64,000 bases of DNA, taken from assembly GCA_027943335.1 (NCBI GenBank), contig BSBK01005646.1:374501-438500 (forward strand), read 5' to 3'. The stretch comes from Chamaecyparis obtusa (lineage: Eukaryota; Streptophyta; Pinopsida; Cupressales; Cupressaceae). The translations under genes were made by a program, and so were the position numbers. How positions within the stretch are numbered: position 1 is the stretch's first letter; the number at the start of each line of letters is the position of its first letter. Shown piece after piece: positions 22,261-33,902 of the stretch. The notes beneath the pieces were generated by a model. It worked only from the letters and a program-made list of their open reading frames with translations, did no database searches and had not been told where the DNA came from.

Positions 22261-23611
22261 TCTTCTCTCCAAAATATTTTTAACTTCTTCATTCTGCTTC
22301 TTAGGATAATCCATCGGTACTACCATGTCTTCTTCAGGTTCATAAAACTCATAAAAATTAGTAATGTTGAATATAGGTGTTATATCCATGTCATTAGGTA
22401 ACTCAACCTCATATGCATTTCCACTATCAAATTTTCTCAAAATATTGCAAGGTCCAAACTTCTTCATCTTCAACTTCCCATATGTTCCAATAGGAAATCT
22501 TCCTCTCCTTAAATGAACCATTAATTCATCACCAACATCAAAATTTTTGTGTCTTCTTGATCTATTAGCTCTGTCTTGTATTTTTTATTACTCTTTTCTA
22601 GTTTAAACTTCATGTCTTCATGCAATGCCTTCATGTACTCAAAAAATTTTACTCCTTCAACACTTCTCTTTCTTTCATCAGTAATGTCTCTCAAATCTGA
22701 TAAACCTCTCAGTTTTATGTCATTTACAATCTCAAAAGGTATTTTCCAATACTCCTATTCACTGAATTATAGTATGCCAAATCTGCTTGTGCCAACATAG
22801 AATCCTAATTACTTGGTGTGTCTCCAACTAAACATCTCAAAAGATTACCCAAGATTCTATTCACAACTTCAGTCTATCCATCGGTTTGTGGGTGAAATGT
22901 AGAATTATATTTCAATTCGGTACCCAACTTTCTCCAAAGAGTCTTCCAAAAGTATCCAATAAATTTACTGTCTTGGTCAGAGATAATACTCCTCTGTAAT
23001 CCATGTAATCTAACAATTTCCTTAAAGAAAAGATCTGCTACATGTACTGCATCTGATGTCTTTCTACAAGGTATAAAATGTGTCATTTTAGAAAATCTAT
23101 CCACAACCACAAGTATAGAACAATTACCTCTTATAGTCTTTAGTAAGCCAAGAAAAAAATCCATACTGATGTCAATCCAAGGTTTCTCAGGTAAAACAAT
23201 TGGTGTATACAATCTAGTATTTTAACTAACTCCTTTTGCAACTTGACAAACTCCACAACTTTTCACAAATTTCTGGACATCTTCATACAACTATGGCCAA
23301 AAGTATTTCTCCTTAAGAAAATTCAATGTCTTGTCAACACCAAAATGTCCAGCCAAACCACTACTATGTTTCTCTTTTATCAAATTAGTTCTCATTGCTC
23401 CTCTTGGTATACACAACTAAATACCTTTAAACAACATACCTCCTTGCATAAAATATTCATCCCATTTAGTACACTGTTGATCTTGAATAGGTGCTCTGCA
23501 CTTTCTCCACAGCTCAAAAAAATTAGGATCAAATTCATAAGAATCTCTCATGTCATCAAAGCCTAAAATTCCAATTTTAATCTCATTCATCAAAGATATT
23601 ATTCTACTCAA
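22219..23611 (-). pseudogene. H integrase
   Basis: The HHCC region (HSSGLAGHFG ... CGVCQ) is at about 23230-23380. The core is 22874-23212, with Asp in ISMDFFLGL and in ISDQDSKF. The third catalytic residue, Glu, is in GxTEVVNRILG just past a TAG that replaces Gln at about 22870. The C-terminal block (KKFGPCNILRKF, then FNITNFYEFYEPEEDM) is at 22219-22521. The catalytic triad is preserved but the frame is broken by TAG stops and frameshifts. Confidence 0.8.
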
Positions 23612-23623
23612 TGCATCAGCAAC

Positions 23624-23974
23624 TCAGTTAGTGACTGGACTCTTATGCTTTATCACAAATGTATAACTCAGAAAATACTCAAACCATTTCATATGTCTCT
23701 GATTCAACTTATTCTGACTACCCAAATACTGTAAAGCTTTATGATCGGCATACACCACAAATTCATTTGGCATCAAATAATGTCTCCATTTCTTTTGTTC
23801 TTGAACAATAACATAGAATTCTTGATCATACACAAAATATTTCCTTTTTTCATCATTCAACTTTTCACTAAAGAAAGCAACAGGTTTACCTTCTTGACTC
23901 AACACAGCTCCAATTGCACTTCCACTTGCATCACATTCCACTTGAAATACCTTATTTAAATCAGGCAATGCCAA
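23624..23974 (-). pseudogene. H RNase H domain (catalytic residues kept)
   Basis: This is an ordinary Ty3/gypsy RNase H in the standard position after the RT: ECDASGSAIGAVLSQ, then DQEFYVIVQ and VYADHKALQYL. The Asp, Glu and Asp positions are all present. This is a useful contrast to E1, E2 and E3, whose RNase H in the same place has lost them. Confidence 0.85.
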
Positions 23975-23995
23975 AAAATGAAATTCAGCAATGTT

Positions 23996-24189
23996 CTACT
24001 TCAAAGTCTCAAAACTTTTATCAATTCCATTTGTCCACTTGAATTCTCTTTTGTCTCCTCTCATAGTCTTAGTCATAGCATTACAAATTGAACTAAAATT
24101 CCTAATGAACTTTTGGTAAAAACTTGCCAAACCATGAAATGATCTTACTCCACTAGCACTCTCAGGTGTAGGCCAATTCAAAATAGCTT
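23996..24189 (-). pseudogene. H reverse transcriptase, C-terminal piece left of E2
   Basis: It reads VEAILNWPTPESASGVRSFH and LASFYQKFIRNFS, the block that follows the RT palm in Ty3/gypsy elements. The ORF seems to start further right, at 24274, but that part is E2 LTR sequence and not protein coding. Confidence 0.8.
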
Positions 24190-24194
24190 CAACC
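24190..24194. repeat. E2 target site duplication, left copy (CAACC)
   Basis: CAACC lies directly before the LTR terminus TGTTGG at 24195 and is repeated at 36594-36598 directly after the other LTR. Confidence 0.9.
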
Positions 24195-26883
24195 TGTTGG
24201 TGTCCAAAATGACACTTATGCTCTAACAGGCTGCCAATATACCCCCAGAGGATTTTAGGAATGGTTAGCTCCAAACTGGAAAAAGGTATTAGGGTAACTA
24301 GATCAATTGTAGGGACAGGACTGCCCTCTTCTACTTCTGGCTCTGCAAGACCAAAGCGGGTGCACCTAACCTAGTATAAAATAGACTTCATACACCAAAA
24401 ACTAGGTTCATATAATAGATGACTAGATAGTAAGAGGGTATAAATGATAACCACACATTCATTCACACCTCTTCACTATGGGATAGGACCTCATACAACC
24501 AAATACTGAAAATCTAGAGAATGGTTCTTAATTTTATGTGTTTGAAATATAACAACCAGTCAGGACATGTCAATAAAGAAGTACTTATCTAGGCTAGTGC
24601 CTCATCCATTGGGCAGGTTTCTTAGATAGATCACACACACACACACACCAGCATTATATTTGAGATTCAAAGCCATAAACACATCTATAATCTCCTTTAC
24701 TACTTATATGAAATCCTCACATAGACAAGAGATAGACCTATGTCTCATCTAGAGCATCATTTAATCTAATCCTGGATTAGAATTAAAAAATGAAGACATA
24801 TACATGGATAAACATGCAGTGAGCTAGAAAACTCAAAATCTATCTACAATGACACAGAGGAGAGATTGGAGTCATATATCTCTATTAAGTTTGAAGAATC
24901 CTTAAGTGCATACAATCCATCTAAACAAACAAGCTTGCAAACTATAGCTCAAACCTGCAACTTTCTCTCAATTGTTGACAAAAACATGACAAGTCATTAC
25001 AATTCAGACTGGCAGAAGACTCACAATAGAAAAGTTTGAAAATCTAACTCCCAATGCCCAAAAATGAACATAAAAATCCCTTTATACCAGGGTTACATTA
25101 CAAGCACAATGATGATTTGAAAAAAAGATTCAAATCCACCTAACCCCACCAAGAAATTAACACAGACATGACAAGGGGTCAAGCCACAGCAATGCAGGCT
25201 CAAAACAGTCTAATCAACCAGCTGCAAACACTTCTCAAGCCAAGATTGTAATCACTCCTCATGGTACAAATCCCTCTGCAAACAACTGTGAAACACCCTG
25301 GACCACACTGCAAATCACTTCCCACCAAATAGGGTCTTTTCTGCATTCAATTTCAGTCCTTCCCAGTTGCTGGAAACGCTCTATAGATTTGAATTCAAAT
25401 CCCAATGATCACTTTGCAATTCATGGGCTTTAAGCCTTTTAACCATTTGCCCCTAGCTACGTAGCCATGTGGTCACAAACCTAACCGCCACAAGAAATGG
25501 GCTCCAAAATATGCTTGGTTGCATGATCGCATAACCCAAAAATGGGTTATGCAAACATGCGACCACCCGCAGGCCGCTACCCTACCGTGCATAACCGCCA
25601 CCGCACAACTCCGCAACTGCGTCACCAAACCACCACCGCAAGGGGTTTTTCGCATGATCACATAGCCAAAAACTGGGCTATGTGATCATGCAACAGCCAT
25701 GAGACTGCCACATCGCCACCTGCCGGCCAATGAAAAGAGAACACCAGCCCAGTGTACACCTCTGCAATAAAAGCCAACTGGCCCAAGGACACATGGCAAG
25801 CGGTCGCATGATCGCATACCCAAATAATGGGCTATGCAATCATGCGATAGCCTATCATAGGCTACCACATGACCACCTTGTTGCAAACAGGTCCACCGGG
25901 CAGTCTCCTCATAAACCAGAATCGATGGCTGTCGCTATACCGTGATGTTAAAAAGTGAGCACCTCCGCTCAGCAGTATAATGGCAACCACTAGATCTATC
26001 CACGCTTTAACCTCCTTAGAAGACTACGGACCCACCGATGCTATCCAACTTGTCAATCCACCAACCAATCAAAAGATGCCAACTCGCTCCACCCTGACAA
26101 TGGACCCACTGACAAAAACCAAGCATTCAGCGACTACGTGACTAACCGTTTGCCAAGTCGTGAGATGTCAGCCGCAAACCACCAGGGATGAAGAGATTGG
26201 GTGACTAAAGAGAAATAGACTGCCCACCAGGTTGCTCAATGCTAAGGGAATAACCACCAAAAACCAGTGAATAGGAGATAACCACAAGTCACCAAGTCAC
26301 GGAATGAAGACATAAGCGCCAGCCAAGATGAACAATAGGAAGAACCAGACCCACACGGACAGGTGGCAAACGGTCGCATGATCGCATGTCAGAGAAGTCT
26401 AACATGCGGCCATGCGACAACCAATCAAAGAAGAGCCTTTGAAAATTTGGGACCACCACTCATCGCACTTGCGCAGTTAGAGAAAACACCATCAATTAGG
26501 GCAGAAGTGCGAGGTCAAAAACACAAAATTTTTTCGATGAAAGAGGATTGAAAACACACAAAGTTTCGAACATGTCAATAGGTAAGTGCACAAAGCTGGA
26601 AGACAAAGGGTTGAAAACAATGTAGGTTATCAGCAAAAGATCGAAAATATCATGGATTTTCAAAAATACTATGGGTTTTCGACACTGTGGCAGAATATTA
26701 AAAATTGCTTCCCACAGACCCTAGAAATTGAAAATTTCTCTGGGTTTTGCACATTAGGAGATGCAACCTGGATAGGAGCAAGGAGACAACACTAAAGAGC
26801 ACAAGGCAGGACATTTAACAAAAACATTGCATGGAATAGGCCAATTTCACAAGAGTTTGCAATGACAAAAAATTGGCCTAACA
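24195..26883 (-). repeat. E2 3' LTR (2689 bp)
   Basis: In sense direction it starts TGTTAGGCCAATTTT (ending at 26883) and ends GGACACCAACA (at 24195). U3 starts with words around TTTTCGA, then carries four GCATGATC hairpins (25517-25564, 25652-25691, 25804-25847, 26372-26422) and CACCAAGTCGtG modules. A CCTGGTATAAAGGG TATA-like box is near 25080-25100. A (CA)n run lies at about 24631-24648. Confidence 0.92.
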
Positions 26884-27029
26884 GTGGCTCTTTCTGGGGA
26901 CATGTATCTCCTGCAGATACAATGAGAAAATAGAATCTACTGGCAGAGCAGACCACAAAATTTCAAACCAAAAACAACCCTAAGAAACCTAGGGAAGAAT
27001 CCTAACTACTGCTCATGGAGAAAGATACT
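26884..27029 (-). other. E2 3' UTR with hairpin and polypurine-tract zone
   Basis: Between the gag-pol stop and the LTR lies the hairpin GTATCTGCAGGAGATAC (26904-26920). It is followed by ATGTCCCCAGAAAGAGCCAC directly before the LTR. E4 has the same hairpin and tract ending (49900-49936). Confidence 0.6.
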
Positions 27030-27898
27030 TCAAGAGAAGTAAAACTTTAGGAATTGTCCATGAACAGGCAATTCCAAAGTGCCACCAGTTAGATCTTTCA
27101 GAATATATGAATCTATTCCCCACTTGCTCTCAATTTGATAAGGGCCCAACCAAATAGGATGAAATTTTCCATGCTTTCCCTTATCCTCCAGCCTTGCATT
27201 CCACATCAGGACCAAATCATCAATTTCAAAACTCCTTTGAGTGGCTCTCTTATCAAACAAATTTTTACATTGTCGCTGCAAATTTTCATTTTTCTCATGT
27301 GCATCTCTTCTTACCTCCTCCAACTGGATTAACTCATCCTTCCTTAGTCTCATTTCATCATCTAAGTCTTCATCATATGCTTAGATAAATTTATACATTT
27401 GCAATAGATTGTTCTGAGGTAACCTAGCTCCAATCCCGTAGACTAGATCAAATGGGGCACAACCTATGGCCTTCTTGATGGTCACTCTGTCAGCCCACAA
27501 TGCCCACCATAACTTTGAGTCCCATGCTTTCTTATTTCTATCCATCACCCTTTTGAGAATTTTAATAAGGCTTTTATTATTGGATTCAGCCTGGCCATTT
27601 CCTTGTGGATGGTATGGGGAAGAAAATGAAATGTGTATCCCATATTGCTGACAAAAATCACCAAATTCCTGTGATCAAAAACACATTTCATTATCAACCA
27701 CAATTGTCTCTGGGCAAATCTAGTGAGAATATTCTACATTACAAAATCAATTACCACTTTACTAGTAGCCCTCCTAGTAGGAATAGCTTCAACCCACTTA
27801 GTGAAATAGTCTGTTGCAACTAATATGTAGGAATGCCCACCACTAGAGTTGTTTGAAATTTCACCAATGAAATCAATACCCCACTTCTAAAAAGGAGA
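27030..27898 (-). pseudogene. E2 integrase core and C-terminal domain
   Basis: The core includes KWGIDFIGEIS, the second Asp in VVDNEMCF, and the third residue Glu in YHPQGNGQAESNNKSL. The full triad is therefore present, unlike in E1. The C-terminal part (RKDELIQLEEVRR and HPIWLGPYQIESKWG) ends in TGA at 27030-27032. Breaks are a TAG before the core (SV*SPF*KWG), a TGA after MCF, a TAA at about 27383-27385, and a frameshift. Confidence 0.85.
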
Positions 27899-29059
27899 CT
27901 AAACTGAGATTGGTCTGAGTGGCAAATTCCCTCTAAATTTCAACTTTCCTGCAAACCTCTGGCATGCATCACATTTCCTCACAAACTGATGTGTGTCCCT
28001 AAAAACTGTAGGCCACCAAAATCTAGACCTAAGAATCTTGTGGGCTGTGGTCTTTTCCATATAGTGTCCTCCACACACACCTTGATGCATTTCTCCCAAT
28101 AGAGTCTTAGATCTTTCATGGTCCACACATTTTAGCAATACTCCTTCATTGCTTCTCCACCACAACTCACCATGAATAATGGCATATCTTGCTGACTGTA
28201 ACTTGACAGTCCTTTTCTTATTTTCACTCATGTCAAGGGGAAGAAACAATCTATGCAAGTAATTGATGACATCCCTATACCAATCACAATAGTCCAAATC
28301 ACAAATATATGGCCTCTCTTCCTCCTCTAGCATATTCACATGATTAGCAATCAGATTACTTTGTGCCATCAACTTTGCAAGGCCTAGGCCCCTCACCAAT
28401 TTTGTAATCTGAATATCAATGTTGAATTCTTGGATCCTGATGATCCATCTACATCTCTTACCTGAGACCTCCTGTTGCACTAATATATCTTTAACAGCAG
28501 CACTAGGGACATAAGCAACCACCCTAGCTCCCACAAGATAACACCTAAAAGCCTTGATTACTTTTACTAGGGCATAAGCCTGCTTCTCAACTATATCATA
28601 CTTTAGTTCTGCTGCATGTAAGGACTTGCTAAAAAATGATATAGGTTTCTCATATCCATCTAAATTCTTTTGTAATAAGATTTCTGCAACCGTATGATAA
28701 GAAGCAAAAGAGAAAATCTGCATGGGCTTACCATAATCAGGGGTCCTCAAAATAGGGGCATTTTTAATGGCCTGTTTGATACTTCTGAAAGATTCATCTA
28801 CTTCTTCATTCCATTCTACCTTTGCATCTTTTTTCAACATCCTAGAGATGGGAATACAAATTTTTGCAAAATTTGTAACAAATCTTCGTAGGAAATTTAC
28901 CTTCCCAAAGAAAGACTGTATTCCTTTAACATTTCTTGGTAGTGAAAGCCTGTCTATTGCCATAACCCTTTTTGGATCAATCCTCACTCCATCCTTGGAC
29001 ACAATATGTCCTAAGAGCTTGCCTTCTATAACACCAAAAGAACATTTCTTTGGATTCAA
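27899..29059 (-). pseudogene. E2 RT thumb, degenerate RNase H and integrase zinc domain
   Basis: This 386-codon open stretch begins just after the RT active site (MNPKKCSFGVIEGKLLGH). The RNase H that follows reads IFSFASYHT where Asp should be, EKQAYAL for Glu, and VPS for TDH, so it is catalytically dead like that of E1. The integrase HHCC domain (HQGVCGGHY ... RKCDACQRF) ends the ORF. No stop interrupts these 1.16 kb. Confidence 0.85.
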
Positions 29060-29446
29060 AGAAATCCCATACTCTAGAGCTTTGATGAAAATCTTTTCTA
29101 GATGCTCACAATGTTGATCCTACTTTTTTGAATATGCTGTGAGATCATCTTGGTATACCACTAGAAACTTGTTTATGAAATTAGCAAAAGCTACATCCAT
29201 AGCCCTCTGAAAAGTTGCTCCTGCATTTGTCAAGCCAAAAGGAATCCTAACATAAACATATGTTCCCCAAGGAGTGGTGAATGCAGTCTTGAATTATTTT
29301 GACTCCTTGACCATGACCTGATTATAACTAGAGAAACCATCCATCATGGACATTAAATCTAACCCTATGACTCTCTGCAGCATGTTTTCCATATGAGGGA
29401 GACCATAGTTGTCTTTCAAAGAATTGACATTCAGATTTCTAAAATC
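29060..29446 (-). pseudogene. E2 RT palm with YQDD active site (frameshifted)
   Basis: A one-base loss at about 29447, inside RLCVDFRN, moves the frame. The blocks DFRNLNVNSLKDNYG, MMDGFSSYNQV and FGLTNAGATFQRAMD follow. YQDD is at 29144-29155. A TAA replaces Gln in KESK*FK, and a TAG follows the YQDD block. Confidence 0.8.
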
Positions 29447-30251
29447 AACACAGCCTAATGTCACCATTCTTCTTTCTGACTAGAACCAAATTTGACACCC
29501 AAGTAGAATGTCTGACAGGCTTGATAATGCCAGCATCCATCATCTTTTTGAGTTCATCTTCCATTTTCAGTGCCAAAGTAGGGTTCATAGGCCTTAATTT
29601 CTGCCTAAAGGGTTTAGTTCCTTCCTTTAATGGTATCTCATGCTGGAAGAGATCTTCTCTATATGCCTTCAAATCTTCATAAGACCATACAAAGACATGT
29701 CTAAATTTTTTGAGAAGATCAATTAGGTTTCTTCTAGTTCTTTGAGATAAACATTTACCTATGTAAATAATTTTTGGTTCTTGGCTTGTTCCTAGATTCA
29801 CTTCCTCCAAATCATTTTTCTTGTCAACAATTCTGGCAACACAAGCCCTCTCTTTATCATCAAATGCTCTCTCAAGAGCAACCAGTCCCCTTGGGATCCT
29901 ATTTGACTTCAATTGCAGTACCTCCTTCCCAAGGACACTCTCTTTTCCATCTTTGTTGTCTACATAGGTGCTGAAATCCATTTCTTGACCATCAAAGTGA
30001 GACTCACACTGCAAGAACCTCAAAATATCTTGATCATCAGAAAATACTTGCCAACTCTCAACATTATCTGGGATAGAAGGCCTGGACTTACACTCAATTC
30101 TGGATATCCCCATAAAGGTAACATCCTCTAGCCTTAAGGCTATGTTTTCTAGTAAATCCGCCATCCTATTCTGGCTTCTATCCACCCAATCAATACCAAA
30201 GGCACTGAAACATTCAATTTCATCCCATACAACATTCCTATATTGTTTCAA
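29447..30251 (-). pseudogene. E2 second half of upstream RNase H, linker and RT N-terminus
   Basis: This starts in the RNase H tail (WVDRSQNRMADLLENIALR), which carries the last Asp. It runs through a linker with VFVWSYEDLKAYREDLFQHE and enters the RT (PTLALKMEDELKKMMDAGI, then HSTWVSNLVLVRKKNGDIRL). A single TAG (Gln position) at about 30285 separates it from the previous ORF in the same frame. Confidence 0.85.
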
Positions 30252-30284
30252 CCTTTGGTTTTTTGATGCATACTTTGATCTAAT

Positions 30285-31181
30285 CTAAGATATTACTAAC
30301 TTAGAATCACCAATTACCCTAAGATTTTTGCTCCCATGTTTTGATGCTTGTCTCAAACCAATCAATATGGCCTCATATTCAACAACATTGTTTGTGCAAG
30401 AAAATAGGAGAGTGAAAGAAAACTTAAAAGTCTTACCACTTGGGGATATTAATAACACTCCTACTCTAGCACCTTCCTTAGAATTTTCTCCATCAAAATA
30501 TAATGTCCATAGGACATTACCCTCTGCCATGTTACTCTCATCATTAGCCAGAAGGATAGGCCTGACCTTTTCTTGCATCTCTTTCCTCTGAACTTGGAAT
30601 GAACCAATGTCAGTGTCAAAAAAACAATTCATGCTATACTTTTCATTCTCCTCAATCATATGTGGAGTCCTAGCTTCCCTTGACACCTTCACCTTCTCTC
30701 CTTCAATGTCAAAAGTGGCAAAAGATAGGTCACATTGAATACTTCCTCCCATAGAGGCACTCCACTTTCTAGATAACAGCATTCCATATTGAGGAGGAAT
30801 GTCAACTACAAGAACACTCATAGTCAACTGTTTATCAGGAAATGCAGCTAATTTATAAGGTAGAGCCTTAATGGTACCAATAACTGGCACTTCTCTTGAG
30901 TCCATAGCTTGGCATCTCCCATGAGGTGTATCAATCTTTAGTCCTAATGATTTTATGATCTCTACAGGCATAACAATGTTTGATGCTCCTGAATCAATCA
31001 TGCAGTTCTTCAATATTTTGTCATCAATCTCAAGGGACAAAAAGAAAGGATCAACTGTCCCTACTACATTGTTTACAAGATTTGTATCCAAGAAGATTTG
31101 AGGGATCTTAGAAAAAATTTCTTCACTCTTACTGTCAGGTGTGTCTTCCAAGGAAGCCACATGTTTGTCATTTCTATTCAC
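30285..31181 (-). pseudogene. E2 protease and first half of upstream RNase H
   Basis: The protease D-S-G-A is at 30984-30995 (CMIDSGASNIVMP), followed by GRCQAMDSREVPVIGT and QYGMLLSRKWSASMGGS. The RNase H then starts with YFDGENSKEGARVGVLL, EYEAILIGLRQ and IGDSKLVIS. Its first three carboxylates are D, E and D. Protease and RNase H are thus covalently adjacent in one frame. Confidence 0.88.
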
Positions 31182-31184
31182 CTA

Positions 31185-31940
31185 CTAGATTCTTACAGAA
31201 GAAACACCATTCACCCAATTCAAGGCCTTGACCTTGTGTTCTTCTATTCTCATCATTTCTAAAAGTGGAACCTTGACAGTGATTTGTGAAAGCAACTTAG
31301 ACATATCTATTGGAACATACTTCTGGCTATTCATGTCTTCTTCAAAAATAGTGACAACTTTATCTTTTGTGGACTCAGATTTGTCCTTGAGAGAGGATTC
31401 CTCTTCCTTCTGAAAGGCAGGAACAACCACATCTGATGTCTTTGCTTTGTTCCTAGGTGCTATAACAGGCATAATTTTCTTTTTTACCTTCACTTGGTCA
31501 GCAACACAAGCACCCTTGCCCTTTTCTTCATGTTGTTGTACACTATTTTCTATCCTCTTGATGAACATACTGTTCGGTTTACTAGTTGCATTTCCAACTG
31601 TCCTATTTCTCAAATTGTAATTGCTTCTAGCTTGAGTGACCATGTCTGCAGTGATTTGAGCAATTTTTTCATCTGATGGTCTTCTTAAAGAAACTTGCTC
31701 CTCACCCCTTACTACGCCACATCCAACATCATTAAACTCTTCTTCTTCTTCATCAGTAAAGTCAACATCATCCCACGCATGTGAAGAAGTCATACCACAT
31801 CCTTCCTTATCATACTGCTCCTCACCTTCTTGATTATTAGGTAAATTCAAAGTAATGATACAATGCTCTGGACTATGAGGAGATTGACAAATGACACACC
31901 ATGGAACCTCATCAGCTAAATTCACTAAATTTCTCTGCAA
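31185..31940 (-). pseudogene. E2 gag C-terminal linker with variant zinc knuckle
   Basis: It begins with VPWCVICQSPHSPEHC, a C-x2-C-x3-H-x4-C knuckle with one residue fewer before His than the usual CCHC. An acidic run (DFTDEEEEEFNDV) and a basic region follow, then a conserved SQITVKVPLLEMMRIEEHK block that precedes the protease in E1 and E3 too. Two TAG codons separate it from the protease ORF. Confidence 0.75.
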
Positions 31941-32006
31941 AGGATCAAGGATCCTTCCATCAAGCCTTTCTTTCTTGGTTGGGAAAATGGGCTTGCCATC
32001 TTTCCA

Positions 32007-33695
32007 CTAAGTATTGTAAGGATAATTTTGCATTCTTGGTTGTCTGCTAAAATTGTTTGGAGCTGACCTCTCCATAGTCACAGCCCTATTGTTTCCCTTT
32101 TCTCTAGGCTTTAAACCTTCCAAAGCCTTTAAATTTTTTTTTAGATTGTTATCCTCTTTGGGTTTAGAGTCAGCAGACCTTCCCATTTCTTTCTTACTCT
32201 GCATTTGAGGCTTGCAATCATCTCTTCTTCCTATCTTCCCTAATATTCTTCTATTGCTCTCTATGTTGATAGCCAATTTGTAAGCCTCCCCAAGACTTCT
32301 AGGGTTCTTATCTCTCAAGAGATATCCCATCTTTGCATTAAAGGCATTCAAGTATGTCACAGGGCACACCTTGTCATCTAGTTTGATAACCTGCAAGAGC
32401 CTATGCATAGACTTTTGGAACCTTATGTTGAATTCAAGGACCTCTTCATTCTGATTTTTCTTTATTTTATTGAATTCATTCAAGATAAAACCCTCATTTG
32501 TTTTATCTCCACAATGTTCCCTAAAACAATTTTTGAATTCATTCCATGACCCTATACTAGCATGGGGTAACCCTCTAAACCAATCCCTAGCATCCTCAAT
32601 CAGGGATTGCACAAATAGTTTCATTATAACATCATCAGGCTATATATTATAATCATCTATTACATCTATGAAATTTTTTAGATGTTCTTCACATGTGATG
32701 ACATTATTTCTAGTCAATTTAGGAAGCTTCTTTCTAATTTCATCAAGGATTACATTAGGATAGCCAGGAATGCCAAAGAAGGTAAGTTGTTTGTACCTTT
32801 CATGAATAGGAGCTCCATGCAGTGGATCCATTCCTTGAGATGTAGATGTTCTCATGTTTGAACCATTAGGAACCCTAGCAGCACCTGGCACACCATTTGC
32901 TTGAGCTACACTATTACCCTGATTTCCACCTTGCCCTAAGAAGGAAGCAGCAACATGTGAAGGTCCTAAAGTATGCTTGAGATAATCTATCTTCTTCCTG
33001 ATTTCTGCAGCAGAAGCCTCCAACTCAACTTTCTCTAGTTCTTTGTCCAATATCTCTTTCTTCCTTCTAGCTATCTCAATGTCTGAGTCTAATCTCAGTC
33101 CTGGATCTGATGTTCTATCAACAACAACTTGTTCATTGATCTGAAGTCCAATGGCCTTCTATTTTCCTTTGTCCTTTGGCCTAGTTTCCTCATGTGTTCT
33201 TTGCAAAATAGGTTGTTCCTCTACCCTCTCAGGCTCTAGGACAAAGTTAATTGCCTCCAAATCTAGCAATTGCCTCTTTAGTTGATCATCCTTGATCATA
33301 GCTTGTCTTACCTTTTCTTCTTTTTCTTTATTGCTTCGTTGCCTAATGGCAAGCTACTCCTGAACTTTTCTCTCTAATTCATAAACCTGTTCAAAGATCT
33401 CCTCAAATTTAGGGAGTGTGGTCTGAAACTCATCATTTCCCACTTGAGTTTCATCTTCATACTGATTCAATCCCAAGTCAACAATAGCCTCTTCATATTC
33501 TGAATTGTCTTCTTCTTGACTAGGCCTGGCTTGGGTCTCTTGTCTAATATCTCTCTTGTTTCTCCAAGTCTGAGAAACACCTCTTCTTTTCTCTCCTCCC
33601 CTTGTCTGACTAGGCCTTGAAGTACTTGGAATACCTTCTTCCATTATGTCTTCAGAATGCTACTTTCTCCCGGACCTAGTAGCTTTATAACTCAT
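32007..33695 (-). pseudogene. E2 gag: coiled coil and capsid
   Basis: ATG at 33693-33695 (MSYKATRSGRK) is about 200 bp after the PBS. An N-terminal charged coiled-coil region (33050-33640) precedes the capsid (32007-33050). The capsid has the blocks VITCEEHLKNFIDVIDDY, MKLFVQSLIEDARDWFRGLP and NEFNKIKKNQNEEV. The frame is continuous with the rest of gag-pol but holds a few stops, for example TAG at about 33661, 33354 and 33160. Confidence 0.82.
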
Positions 33696-33902
33696 CTTGC
33701 AAAATTAATCACTGACCAGTACTGCTACCAAGATTTTTGAGTCACCACCCAAGTGTATTGGGAATATTATAAGATGATTTCTTGACTTCAAAAATGCTCA
33801 AATGAGTTAAAGAGACAAGGGACAAGGATAACCCTATTTTCCAATGATGACCTACTGGTTAAGATGAACATGTATAACATCTCCCCAGCAGAGTTGCCAT
33901 CT
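33696..33902 (-). promoter_or_regulatory. E2 leader with primer-binding site
   Basis: The PBS TGGCAACTCTGCTGGGGA (33882-33899, minus strand) starts three bases after the LTR end CCAACA. The same site type occurs in E4 (TGGTGACTCTACTGGGGA) and E3 (TGGTGACTCTGCTAGGGA). It resembles the TGGCGACTCYRCTGGGGA site of Tat-type plant elements. Confidence 0.75.

Noticed and set aside
23996..24274. ORF start at 24274 as part of the H polyprotein
   Set aside because: The first 27 residues are translated E2 LTR. Only 23996-24189 belongs to H; the same LTR peptide recurs at 33788-33982.
24631..24648. (CA)n microsatellite in both E2 LTRs
   Set aside because: An ordinary short dinucleotide run in the R-U5 part; no unusual structure.
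25473..26551. Several ORFs of 60-70 residues in the E2 LTR, with matching ones at 35332-35945
   Set aside because: They lie in LTR hairpin-rich sequence, differ in length between the two LTR copies and have no protein features.
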